NCBI RefSeq assembly: GCF_014648255.1
Contig: NZ_BMQT01000003.1
Location: forward strand, 186,001-250,000
Length of the DNA: 64,000 nucleotides
DNA from: Nocardioides albus
GTDB taxonomy: Bacteria > Actinomycetota > Actinomycetes > Propionibacteriales > Nocardioidaceae
Direction: 5' to 3'
Below are positions 13,900 to 20,996 of this stretch, one piece after another (within the stretch, counting starts at the first letter, position 1; every line of letters starts with the position of its first letter). Below the pieces are notes generated by a model. That model saw only the letters and a list, made by a program, of their open reading frames with translations, was not told where the DNA came from and made no database searches. The translations under genes were made by a program, and so were the position numbers.

Positions 13900-14066
13900 T
13901 CGTCACCGTCCGCTGCCATGACGAACGTGTGAGCAGCGTCCAGGAGCCGCTTCTGCTTCCACTCGCGGATCCGCTCGACCAGATACGGAGCAATCGTCGT
14001 ATCGCCGTCCTCATAGCGTCGTACGAGCTTGTCTCTGGCTTCCTGCCACGGGTCGAACTTCGTCAT
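13896..14066 (-). CDS. Small helical hypothetical protein
   Basis: 56 residues starting MTKFDPWQEARDKLVRRYEDG, ATG overlapping the previous stop (ATGA) and preceded by GAGGGAGG at 5 bp. Charged and fully helical. Translationally coupled on both sides, which supports a real gene; the function is unknown. Confidence 0.7.
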   Translation of the reverse strand: MTKFDPWQEARDKLVRRYEDGDTTIAPYLVERIREWKQKRLLDAAHTFVMAADGDE

Positions 14067-14212
14067 GCAGCCTCCCTCTTCTGTCGTTGGCGCTCCCACT
14101 TCTTCTGTAGCTGGTCCTTCGCCAACCGTTTGGCCTCTATGGCCTTGGGCGGCTCGTACTCGGTCCTGGTCCAGTCGGGCGGCTCGTAGCCCTCGGGTTG
14201 TACTTGGCTCAC
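14063..14212 (-). CDS. Very small charged protein, first gene of the coupled trio
   Basis: 49 residues from GTG 14212: MSQVQPEGYEPPDW at the N-terminus, then a basic amphipathic helix (KRLAKDQLQKKWERQRQKRE). The motif YEPP occurs twice. Its TGA overlaps the ATG of the next gene, and AGGAAG lies about 13 bp upstream of the start, rather far. Coupling and composition make it a likely gene despite its size. A structured non-coding region of about 480 bp precedes it. Confidence 0.55.
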   Translation of the reverse strand: MSQVQPEGYEPPDWTRTEYEPPKAIEAKRLAKDQLQKKWERQRQKREAA

Positions 14213-14270
14213 AGTCGGTGACTCACTTCCTTTCTTGGTTAGCGAACAAGTGATTGCTTTGGCAATGAGG

Positions 14271-14351
14271 GCACGGCAGGGCTACCCCTGAACAGGAGTA
14301 AGGAACGGGCATAGCCCTGCCGTGCATTCGGCTCGCGTCGCGGTGCGAGCC
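14271..14351 (-). ncRNA. Pair of strong hairpins upstream of the 14212 operon
   Basis: GCACGGCAGGGCTA (14271-14284) and TAGCCCTGCCGTGC (14312-14325) form a 14-bp perfect stem with a 27-base loop containing a smaller CCTG/CAGG hairpin. Adjacent GGCTCGC/GCGAGCC (14330-14351) forms a second stem. No T-run follows on either strand. A leader RNA fold or a DNA-processing site (origin, oriT-like) are both possible. Confidence 0.5.
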
Positions 14352-14423
14352 TGTTCCGCATTCAACGCTGGCGAGGCAGAACCAGCGGCGCGGAAGATCT
14401 GGGAAGATGTTGGGGCTTGCGCT

Positions 14424-14700
14424 CCAACAAGAAGAACAATACTTGGCACTAGCGACAGTTTCCGTGACTACCGGAATCACACACGTGCAGATGCTCTTCT
14501 GCGGCAGGATTTCCCGCCAACAAGAAGAACGCTATCATCCGCCACCGACAGATTTTATAGACTGCCGTAATGGACGCCAGGATAGAACATCGCCCGGCGG
14601 CGTCCCCACCGACAAGATGAACTCTATCTTTCACAGTCGACAGAACCCGGCCTGCCAGCACGCGCTGTGCGCCCTAGTCGCCTGGAACTCGGCAGGATCA
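14424..14700. repeat. Three phased tandem repeats of 92-93 bp
   Basis: Units start at 14424, 14517 and 14609. Each has CCAACAAGAAGAAC (CCGACAAGATGAAC in unit 3) then, exactly 15 bp later, CGACAG. Units 1 and 2 also share GACTnCCGnAAT. On the - strand each conserved box runs into a stem-loop whose sequence differs between units. No reading frame across the region looks real. The region lies between two leftward genes. Confidence 0.65.
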
Positions 14701-15276
14701 GGCTTCGGGAATGGGCTCGCCCCGCAGGTGAGCCGCCATGGCTTCTCGACAGTCTTCAACCGAGTCATGAAAGGCGTCAAACTCCCCACGAAGACCTTTG
14801 GCTCCAGTCGCGCCGTCCTTCTCCGCCGCTTTACGCATCGCTTGGCCGGCATCGACACCCATTGACAGCAACTCCTGGGTCGCATCGGCCAACGAAGGAG
14901 CAATGAGAGCGATCTCAGATTGAATCTGAAGAATCTCGCCCGCGTACTTCTCTACTGCGGCATCCATCTTTTCCACAACCGTCGAAGAGTCTTCAAAACA
15001 AGACCGCGCAAGTTCGAGTCGATACTCGTAGTGGGCCGCAAGGTACTTGGAAAAGAGCTCACGCGTGGTCTCAGCGAAGATGGCATCACGCTCGGCCTTC
15101 TCGCGTCGGATCGCCTGCTTCTGCTCCCACTCGAACCGTTTGGCGCTCGCCTTGTCGGTTGCCCGAACGGTGAGCATCTGCGCCAGGATCGCGCCGCCGG
15201 CACCGACAGCAGAGGCGAGTACAGCAGCAACAGCAGCGACGACGGCAGCGACTACAACGACTTGGGTCTCGTCCAC
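14698..15276 (-). CDS. Membrane-anchored coiled-coil protein
   Basis: 192 residues from GTG 15276. Residues about 6-35 are a hydrophobic Ala/Val-rich helix, followed by a long charged helix (KRFEWEQKQAIRREKAERDAI) and further helices to the end. This single-TM plus cytoplasmic coiled-coil form recurs in the divergent neighbour at 15401, with which it shares a 124-bp intergenic region. No enzymatic motif. Possible roles include superinfection exclusion or a membrane tether; that is inference from position beside an integrase. Confidence 0.6.
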   Translation of the reverse strand: MDETQVVVVAAVVAAVAAVLASAVGAGGAILAQMLTVRATDKASAKRFEWEQKQAIRREKAERDAIFAETTRELFSKYLAAHYEYRLELARSCFEDSSTVVEKMDAAVEKYAGEILQIQSEIALIAPSLADATQELLSMGVDAGQAMRKAAEKDGATGAKGLRGEFDAFHDSVEDCREAMAAHLRGEPIPEA

Positions 15277-15400
15277 GGTCCGAATCCTTCGGCGAGACGC
15301 TGAGCGCCACTCACCGAGCGAGATCGCGTCCCCAACGTTGGGTAGCCACACTACGGAGGTCCCTGTCCTCTCAGTGGCTCGTAGGACACCATGCTGGGAC

Positions 15401-16000
15401 ATGAGCACAGAACTCTGGGCGATCATCGGCGTGGTTATCGGCGCACTCGCCACAGGCGGGATGAGCCTCCTCCAGACCATCCTCCAGCGGCGCTCGTCCC
15501 GCGCCGAGGCTGAACGTGCGTGGGAACGTCAAGCGCAGGATCGGCTCTTCGAGGCGAAACGGACTGCCCATGCCGCGTTCATGGACGAAGTCCACATCGT
15601 TGCGGACCAAGTCCATCAGATGCGATTGAGTAGGCAGCGAGGCGATGTGTCTAGTGACGATGCGGAATGGGGTGAAGCTGGCAGAGGCTTGATTCGCCTA
15701 CAGTCTCAGGTGCAGGTCTACGGATCGCCTGAGAGTGCCCGTGCCGCCAAGGAGGCCGTGGTCGCCGTCAACGCAATGATTCACTCAGAAGCTCCACAGA
15801 GGGCGCGCGAGCAGATAGAAGTCTTTTTTCGTGCAATGCGCGTGTATCTGATACTGATGCGAGTCGATTTGGGCATCGATACAGACAAGGTCGTCACTGA
15901 CGACCTTATGCTCGAACTCCGGAGCGTAGGGGCCATGGCATACGAGGATCTACGACAAGGCGTCGAAGGATCTCGTAAAGATTCACCGAGGCGAGCCTGA
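15401..16000 (+). CDS. Membrane-anchored coiled-coil protein
   Basis: 199 residues starting MSTELWAIIGVVIGALATGG, one N-terminal membrane helix followed by basic then heptad-rich helix (SRAEAERAWERQAQDRLFEAKR). It resembles the divergent 14698 product and the chromosomal protein at 38502-39023 in layout: short N-terminal TM, about 150 residues of soluble helix. It is one of only three rightward genes in the element. No Shine-Dalgarno is evident before the ATG. Function unknown. Confidence 0.65.
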   Translation: MSTELWAIIGVVIGALATGGMSLLQTILQRRSSRAEAERAWERQAQDRLFEAKRTAHAAFMDEVHIVADQVHQMRLSRQRGDVSSDDAEWGEAGRGLIRLQSQVQVYGSPESARAAKEAVVAVNAMIHSEAPQRAREQIEVFFRAMRVYLILMRVDLGIDTDKVVTDDLMLELRSVGAMAYEDLRQGVEGSRKDSPRRA

Positions 16001-16054
16001 CGCGTTGAGTGATGCCACCCTCGATGCACGTACCGCGATGCGCGTTGTGTTCGC

Positions 16055-17614
16055 CTACTTGATCGACTCCCAGAGGCTCGCAAGATCCTCCCGGATCTCC
16101 GGATCAGCGGTGATCGTCTCCAACAGATCCGCCGGCATGACGACACGTTCGCCGTCAACGGCGATCCCGAACGGCTTCTGCGTGTGAACGATCTTCTTGT
16201 CCAGAGCAAGCCCTCGTCCAGGCACCACCGCCCAAGTGCCGGCGAGGCGAAGCAGTTCACAACGCTCTAGGTCGTCAGACGACTCCCACAGGTCACCCCA
16301 AGTCTCCCCAGTGGGTACGAGCTTCGTGACGCGCTCGGTGGGCATCGCCTCGGCCTCGCGGACGGCTCGTTTGGCGGCTCGAACGGCCTGGTACGCCTCG
16401 TCCTCCTCGGCATCGTCCACGGCCGCTGTGAGCGCCTTCTGAGCCTCGATCAGGGCCACCTTGGCGCGAGAGATCGCCTCCAGCCGTACGGCACTCTCCT
16501 CGATGGTCTGGTGCTCGACGTGCTCGCGCTGTCCGTACAGCCTGAGGAACGTTTCCTCGATGTACGGATTCACTCGGTGCTCCGCAATCGAGACGCCCGG
16601 ATCACCCTTGGCGTGCTTCTTCCTGATGCAAGCAAGTGCAGTCTTGCTCGGTCGCTTGTCGGTGTGGTGGCGATACAGCCTCTCCCCACAGACGCCGCAG
16701 GTCATCCCGGAGCCGTAGCCCTTGGCAACCTCCCACGCCTTCAACTTGCGGCTCTCCAGCATCTCCCGCAGCGCCATCCACTCGGCCATCGTCAATAGAG
16801 CCATGTCGGGGTCGATCAGTGGCGTGCCGTCGACCATGAGCACGCCCTCACTGGCTCGACTCAGCCGATACGCCTCCCGCCCGGTGCTGGTCGTGTAGAT
16901 CTCGTAGTCGTGGTCTGGCGTCATTCCTGCCAGTCGTGGGTTGTGTAGCAGGTGCTTGAAGCCGGACATCGAGACCGGCAGGGCAGCCTTCGCCTCTTCG
17001 TACGTCTTACCGTTGATGACCGCCATCACCGCATCGCGCAGCGCTTCAGCGGGCGAGAGACGGAACGGGATCCGAACCTCGTGGTCTGGTCGGATCACCA
17101 GCCCCCTGCCGTTGGGGTTTTTGATGGCGACGAAGCCGTACGGAGCAGAGCCGACAGCGTGACGCCCCTCCTTCTTCATCACCTCAAGTGACTGCCGGCG
17201 ACGCTCACCGATCAGTCGTGCCTCGAACTCTGCGATGGCAGCGAGAACGGTCAGGATCAACTTGCCACTGTTGCTCTTGGTGTCGATGTCGTCGTCGGCG
17301 AATGTGATGGTCGCTCCGGTCTCCTCCACGAAGCGAACCAGTCCCAGCAGATCCTCGACGTTCCGCGCGGCTCGGTCGATCTTCGTCACCAGCACGCGGT
17401 CGCCTTGCTTCAGCTCGCGAAAGAGCCGTCCGCCCTCGGGGCGATCTCGAAACGCAACCTTGCTCCCCGATACCGACCTGTCCTCATACCAGGCGATCTT
17501 GTCGGGGTCGCCGTCATCCCCAAGAACCTTCTTGGTCAGCCGATCACGCTGCTTGGTGATCGAAGCCGACGCTTCGGTGTCAAGACTGATTCGCACGTAG
17601 GCTCGGTCTGTCAT
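16055..17614 (-). CDS. int: Large serine recombinase (integrase)
   Basis: 519 residues from ATG 17614, chosen because GGGGAGGG lies 4 bp upstream. The resolvase domain has the nucleophile S10 in YVRISLD and KIDRAARNVEDLLGLV with the family's conserved arginines. A recombinase domain (GSAPYGFVAIKN onward), a zinc ribbon (CGVCGERLY, then AC about 16 residues on) and a coiled coil (about 390-440) follow, as in phage integrases of the phiC31 type. It catalyses attP x attB recombination through a 2-bp staggered break. It lies 30 bp from attR and reads away from it. No recombination directionality factor is recognised. Confidence 0.95.
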   Translation of the reverse strand: MTDRAYVRISLDTEASASITKQRDRLTKKVLGDDGDPDKIAWYEDRSVSGSKVAFRDRPEGGRLFRELKQGDRVLVTKIDRAARNVEDLLGLVRFVEETGATITFADDDIDTKSNSGKLILTVLAAIAEFEARLIGERRRQSLEVMKKEGRHAVGSAPYGFVAIKNPNGRGLVIRPDHEVRIPFRLSPAEALRDAVMAVINGKTYEEAKAALPVSMSGFKHLLHNPRLAGMTPDHDYEIYTTSTGREAYRLSRASEGVLMVDGTPLIDPDMALLTMAEWMALREMLESRKLKAWEVAKGYGSGMTCGVCGERLYRHHTDKRPSKTALACIRKKHAKGDPGVSIAEHRVNPYIEETFLRLYGQREHVEHQTIEESAVRLEAISRAKVALIEAQKALTAAVDDAEEDEAYQAVRAAKRAVREAEAMPTERVTKLVPTGETWGDLWESSDDLERCELLRLAGTWAVVPGRGLALDKKIVHTQKPFGIAVDGERVVMPADLLETITADPEIREDLASLWESIK

Positions 17615-17640
17615 TCGCCCTCCCCAGACTTCATGGAGCA

Positions 17641-17685
17641 ACGATGCTAGAACGCAAACCGGAGATCGACTTCGTCGACCCGACC
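17641..17685. other. attR of the serine-integrase element
   Basis: Core GAGATCGAC at 17662-17670; element arm CTAGAAC at 17647-17653 on the left, FKBP coding sequence on the right. In the reconstructed attP the 7-bp arms are 30 bp apart and the midpoint falls inside ATCGAC, placing the probable crossover dinucleotide at the central GA. Confidence 0.82.
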
Positions 17686-18021
17686 CCTCCGACCGACCTC
17701 GTCATCAAGGACATCACCATCGGTGACGGCGACGAGGCCACCGAGCGCGACCGCGTCTCGGTCCACTACGTCGGCGTGGCGCTGTCCACCGGCGAGGAGT
17801 TCGACGCGTCCTACAACCGCGGCGAGCCGCTCGACTTCCGCGTCGGCATCGGCCAGGTCATCCAGGGCTGGGACCAGGGCATCCTCGGCATGAAGGTCGG
17901 CGGCCGCCGCCAGCTCGTCATCCCGCCCCACCTGGGCTACGGCGACCGCGGCGCCGGCGGCGCGATCAAGCCCGGCGAGACCCTGATCTTCGTCTGCGAC
18001 CTGGTCAAGGTCGAGAAGTAA
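17644..18021 (+). CDS. FKBP-type peptidyl-prolyl cis-trans isomerase with element-supplied N-terminus
   Basis: 125 residues. VHYVGVALSTGEEFDASYNRGEPLDF, VIQGWDQGILGMKVGGRR and PHLGYGDRGAGG are the FK506-binding fold with its active-site Tyr, Asp, Trp and Val/Ile residues; no signal peptide, so a cytoplasmic folding enzyme. The start ATG and the first residues (MLERKPEID) come from the element; the original protein began MSQKPEID. GGAG is 6 bp upstream. The upstream promoter it once shared is now 13 kb away, so any promoter must lie in or beside the integrase gene. Confidence 0.93.
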   Translation: MLERKPEIDFVDPTPPTDLVIKDITIGDGDEATERDRVSVHYVGVALSTGEEFDASYNRGEPLDFRVGIGQVIQGWDQGILGMKVGGRRQLVIPPHLGYGDRGAGGAIKPGETLIFVCDLVKVEK

Positions 18022-18035
18022 GCAGTTCGTACGCA

Positions 18036-18069
18036 GCGAGGCGGTGACCCTTCGGGGTCACCGCCTCGC
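18036..18069. terminator. Strong bidirectional hairpin terminator
   Basis: A 15-bp perfect stem capped by a TTCG tetraloop lies between the convergent FKBP and S4 genes, 14 bp after the FKBP stop. Confidence 0.85.
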
Positions 18070-18081
18070 TCCCATTTCCGC

Positions 18082-18324
18082 CTACCAGGGGACGTCGAAG
18101 TCGGCCTCGTCGGAGACCCGGGCCGCCTGGCCGGCGTACTCGACGACGTCACCGAGTCGAAGCTGGCGGCCGCGGCGGAGCTCGATCTCGCCGTTGACCT
18201 TCACCTCGCCGGCAACGATCGCCGGTCGGGCCTCGGAACCGGCCTCGACCAGGTTGGCCAGCTTCAGGAACTGACCGAGCCGGATGACCTCGTCGGAGAT
18301 GGGTACGTCGAAAGGCTCACTCAC
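18082..18324 (-). CDS. S4 RNA-binding domain protein
   Basis: 80 residues from GTG 18324. IRLGQFLKLANLVEAGSEARPAI and GEVKVNGEIELRRGRQL are the two halves of an S4 domain of the small YbcJ/RlbA-like group, which binds structured RNA, probably on or near the ribosome. It ends in DVPW. Upstream in the same orientation is the DUF445 gene, separated by a 260-bp tandem-repeat array. Confidence 0.88.
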   Translation of the reverse strand: MSEPFDVPISDEVIRLGQFLKLANLVEAGSEARPAIVAGEVKVNGEIELRRGRQLRLGDVVEYAGQAARVSDEADFDVPW

Positions 18325-18346
18325 GATGCCATCCTCCCCCGCCCGC

Positions 18347-18585
18347 CGAGACGTCACAAATACCGGCCGAGACGTCACCCCTGTCGTTCGACACCTCACA
18401 TAGGTCGGCCGAGGCGTCACTGAGGTCGGTCGACACGTCACGCACGTCGGTCGACACGTCACACACGTCGGTCGACACGTCACGCACGTCGTTCGAGTCG
18501 GCACACATTGACCACTCGGCCGACCTATGTGACGTCTCGTGCGACGGCGTTGACGTCTCGGCCGACGGGAGTGACGCCTCGGCGG
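18347..18585. repeat. 21-bp tandem repeat array with inverted halves (locus A)
   Basis: About seven units of GCCGAGACGTCAC, four variable bases and GTCG (with GTCGACACGTCAC variants) run forward, then a central palindromic TCGAGTCGG...ACTCGGCCGA, then about three units in reverse orientation. The same family occurs at 35635-35748 and 62464-62619. The array fills the whole gap between the S4 and DUF445 genes. Confidence 0.85.
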
Positions 18586-18586
18586 G

Positions 18587-19864
18587 TCAGATCATCAGGA
18601 CCGCGACGGTGTGGATGATCACGCCGACGAGGCCACCGACGATGGTGCCGTTGATGCGGATGAACTGCAGGTCGCGGCCGACGAAGAGCTCGATGCGGCT
18701 GGCGGCCTGCTTGCCGTCCCAGCGCTGGATGGTGTGGGTGATGACGGTGGTGGCCTCGCGGCCGTAGCGCTTGACGACGTAGACGGCGACGTCGGAGGCG
18801 AGCGCGTCGTAGCGACGCTGGAGCGTCTCGTCGAGGACGACCTTCTGGGCGTAGCGGATGACCTCGTCGAGGGCGCGGAGGCGGACGACGCCTTCGGGGT
18901 CACGCAGGGAGGAGGTCAGCGCGCGGCGCAGCGCGTCCCAGATGGAGATGGCGGTGTTGATGACGCCCGGGTGCTCGAGCACGCGCTCCTTGAGCCGCTC
19001 GGCACGCTCCATGGTCGCCTGGTCGTGCTGCAGGTTGTCGGCGAGGTCGGCGAGCATGGCATCGATCGCCTTGCGGGCTCGGTGCTCGGGGTCGTCGCGG
19101 ATGTCGGCGATCCAGCGGACCAGCTCGACGTGGATGCGGGCGGTGACCGGCTCGCGCAGCACCTGCGGCGTCCACCACGGCGCCCGCTCACCGAGCACCT
19201 CGGTGACGATCTCCTCGTTCTCCTCGAGCCAGCCGTGCAGCTCGACGAGGGCCAGGTCGACGAGACCGTGATGTACGCCGTCGTCCAGCGCCGCCTGCAG
19301 CGTGCCCCCGAGGAGCGGCGCGATCTGCTCCTCGCGCAGGCGAGGTACGAACCCGTCCTGGATGATCTCGACGATGTGCCGGTTGCTGATCCGGGACAGC
19401 CCGTCGGCGACCACGGTGGAGACCTCGTCGACGACCCGCTTGGCGTTGGGCTCCTCGGAGAGCCACAACGCGAGCCGCAGCGACGGCATCGCCACGCCGA
19501 GGCGCTCGCGGATCGTCTCCTCCTGCAAGAAGTTGTCCTGGACGAACTCCTCCAGGCTGGCGCCGAGCTCGTCCTTTCGCTTCGGGATGAGGGCGGTGTG
19601 CGGCACCGGCAGGCCCAACGGGTGGCGGAACAGCGCGGTGACCGCGAACCAGTCGGCGATCGCGCCGACCATGGACGCCTCGGCACCGGCGTTCACGAAC
19701 CCCCAGAACCCGTCCCGTCCGAGGGTCAGCAGGTAGACGATGGCCGCCACGACCAGCAGCCCGGTGGCGACGATCCGCATCCGTCGCAGTGCCTGGCGGC
19801 GTACGACATCGGCCTCGGTCTCGACCATCAGGCCGCCGATCCCGGCGCCCCCAGGAGAACTCAT
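18587..19864 (-). CDS. DUF445 family membrane protein
   Basis: 425 residues from MSSPGGAGIG (ATG 19864; another ATG 12 codons later is possible). One or two N-terminal membrane helices, then GAEASMVGAIADWFAVTALFRHPLGLPVPHTALIP, the family signature, a long helical soluble region, and a final membrane helix (IRINGTIVGGLVGVIIHTVAVL). DUF445/YjiN-like proteins are inner-membrane proteins of unknown function, widespread in actinobacteria. The stop lies 2 bp from the repeat array. Confidence 0.9.
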   Translation of the reverse strand: MSSPGGAGIGGLMVETEADVVRRQALRRMRIVATGLLVVAAIVYLLTLGRDGFWGFVNAGAEASMVGAIADWFAVTALFRHPLGLPVPHTALIPKRKDELGASLEEFVQDNFLQEETIRERLGVAMPSLRLALWLSEEPNAKRVVDEVSTVVADGLSRISNRHIVEIIQDGFVPRLREEQIAPLLGGTLQAALDDGVHHGLVDLALVELHGWLEENEEIVTEVLGERAPWWTPQVLREPVTARIHVELVRWIADIRDDPEHRARKAIDAMLADLADNLQHDQATMERAERLKERVLEHPGVINTAISIWDALRRALTSSLRDPEGVVRLRALDEVIRYAQKVVLDETLQRRYDALASDVAVYVVKRYGREATTVITHTIQRWDGKQAASRIELFVGRDLQFIRINGTIVGGLVGVIIHTVAVLMI

Positions 19865-19998
19865 GGGCTCAATTGTGCCGGGTCGCACCAGGTGGCGCGC
19901 AGCGACGCACTGAGACATCGGGAAGGGCACCGGGAAGGAGGTGGATTGTGGAACGCCAGTTGAACAAATGGTGCCCACCTATGGCAGCATTGGCCGGC

Positions 19999-20400
19999 AT
20001 GTCTTTCCCCCGCACGGTCTTGACCTTCGGCACCTTCGACGTCTTCCACGTCGGACACCTGCGCATCGTCCAGCGCGCGGCTGAGTATGGCGACCGGTTG
20101 GTGGTCGGTGTCTCGGCCGACGCCCTCAACTTCAAGAAGAAGAGCCGCTACCCCGTCTTCAGCGAGGACGAGCGGTTGGCGATCGTCTCAGCGCTGAAGC
20201 CGGTCGACGAGGTCTTCCTCGAGGAGAGCCTCGAGCTCAAGCGCGACTACCTGCTCAAGCACCAGGCCGATGTGCTGGTCATGGGCGACGACTGGGCGGG
20301 GCGCTTCGACGAGTTCAAGGACATCTGCGAGGTCGTCTACCTGCCGCGTACGCCGGCGATCTCCACCACCGCGCTGATCGAGAAGATCTCCACGACCTGA
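19999..20400 (+). CDS. Cytidylyltransferase-like nucleotidyltransferase (TagD/glycerol-3-phosphate type)
   Basis: 133 residues. TFGTFDVFHVGHLRIVQRA carries the HxGH nucleotide-binding motif, and the C-terminal RTPAISTTALIEKI matches the second family motif (RTxGISTT) of CTP:glycerol-3-phosphate cytidylyltransferases. Such enzymes make CDP-activated alcohols for teichoic acid or phospholipid assembly. No wall-polymer genes flank it, so the alcohol substrate is not settled. The start MSFPRTVLTF is preferred because it aligns with the family's N-terminus. Confidence 0.88.
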   Translation: MSFPRTVLTFGTFDVFHVGHLRIVQRAAEYGDRLVVGVSADALNFKKKSRYPVFSEDERLAIVSALKPVDEVFLEESLELKRDYLLKHQADVLVMGDDWAGRFDEFKDICEVVYLPRTPAISTTALIEKISTT

Positions 20401-20500
20401 CCGCATACCTGTCGGCTACCCACGGGTTGGCCCACAGGTGGGTTACAAAGCGCCCAAGGGCGTCACCGATCTCTTCCCCCGCTCGTTGGAGTGGGCGAGA

Positions 20501-20518
20501 GTGCCTCGGGGGAGGCAC
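20501..20518 (+). promoter_or_regulatory. Hairpin in the leader of the 20539 gene
   Basis: GTGCCTC and GAGGCAC are separated by GGGG, 20 bp before the GAGGAG ribosome binding site. A leader fold or attenuator-like stem is possible. Confidence 0.4.
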
Positions 20519-20538
20519 ACGTCCCACCGAGGAGATAC

Positions 20539-20898
20539 ATGTCGTCGCACAACGCGAACGGTGTGGGGTCGCATCTGTTCGACTCGTCGAGGAGCGCTAT
20601 GTCGTTGACCACCGCCGCCAAGGTGGAGGTTCTCAGCGTCCTCGTCCGCGCCGGCCGCGAGGCCCGCGCCCCACTCACGCCGCACGACTGCAACACCGTG
20701 GTCGAGACCAGCGCCCATCTCGCCGAGATCGCGCCGAGTCTTCCTGAGCGATCACCCGGCGAGCGCGCCCGCGCGACCCGCTCCGCGATGGAACTGTTCC
20801 TCTCCGTCGACTGTCCCCAGCTCGCGCCCGAGCTCCGCGAGGAGCTCGCCAAGGCGGTCGAGCACGTGGTCGTACGTCATCCGGCGACGGCTCCGTAG
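20539..20898 (+). CDS. Hypothetical protein
   Basis: 119 residues, ATG with GAGGAG 5 bp upstream. After a disordered Ser/Asn-rich N-terminus, two helical segments (MSLTTAAKVEVLSVLVRAGREA; PELREELAKAVEHVVVRH). No family recognised. It stands alone with its own leader hairpin and terminator, and precedes the pyrimidine-degradation cluster by 100 bp; nothing ties it to that pathway except position. Confidence 0.7.
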   Translation: MSSHNANGVGSHLFDSSRSAMSLTTAAKVEVLSVLVRAGREARAPLTPHDCNTVVETSAHLAEIAPSLPERSPGERARATRSAMELFLSVDCPQLAPELREELAKAVEHVVVRHPATAP

Positions 20899-20937
20899 AG
20901 CAGAAGAGTTTCAACGACCTCGTCGTTCCGAAGAAAA

Positions 20938-20970
20938 ATGCCGCTGTAGCCCCACGGGTCGCAGCGGCAT
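20938..20970 (+). terminator. Hairpin terminator
   Basis: ATGCCGCTG and CAGCGGCAT form a 9-bp stem 40 bp after the preceding stop, followed by a short pyrimidine stretch. Confidence 0.6.
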
Positions 20971-20996
20971 GCTTCTATTGAGGGGGAGGTAGTTGC

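Larger units (their letters stand above)
4618..17670. mobile_element. 13.05-kb integrative element inserted in an FKBP gene by a large serine integrase
   Basis: Bounded by attL and attR with the shared core GAGATCGAC. The integrase gene lies at the right end, next to attR. Nearly all cargo is transcribed leftward, apart from an XRE-NUDIX pair and one membrane protein gene. It carries ArdA, a ribbon-helix-helix protein, a replication-like protein, an HNH-like protein and many small genes, with start-associated leader repeats like those of actinophages. No capsid, portal, terminase, lysis, relaxase or FtsK/TraB gene is seen. Insertion displaced the first eight codons of FKBP and supplied a replacement start, so the target gene stays open. 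Best described as a satellite-like or minimal integrative element; whether it is mobile is unknown. Confidence 0.85.

Noticed and set aside
14407..14865. A 152-codon + strand gene over the 92-bp repeats
   Set aside because: It overlaps the 3' end of the leftward membrane protein gene and merely translates the repeats (QQEEQY/QQEERY); conserved boxes keep DNA spacing rather than codon content.
4618..17670. Intact temperate prophage
   Set aside because: No capsid, portal, tail, terminase or lysis gene could be recognised in 13 kb; only integrase, ArdA and phage-style leaders.
4618..17670. Actinomycete integrative and conjugative element (AICE)
   Set aside because: No FtsK/TraB-type translocase or Spd genes, a serine rather than tyrosine integrase, and no tRNA attachment site.
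18347..18585. CRISPR array
   Set aside because: Units are 21 bp with only four variable bases, arranged as inverted halves around a palindrome; no spacers of 30 bp or more and no cas genes.
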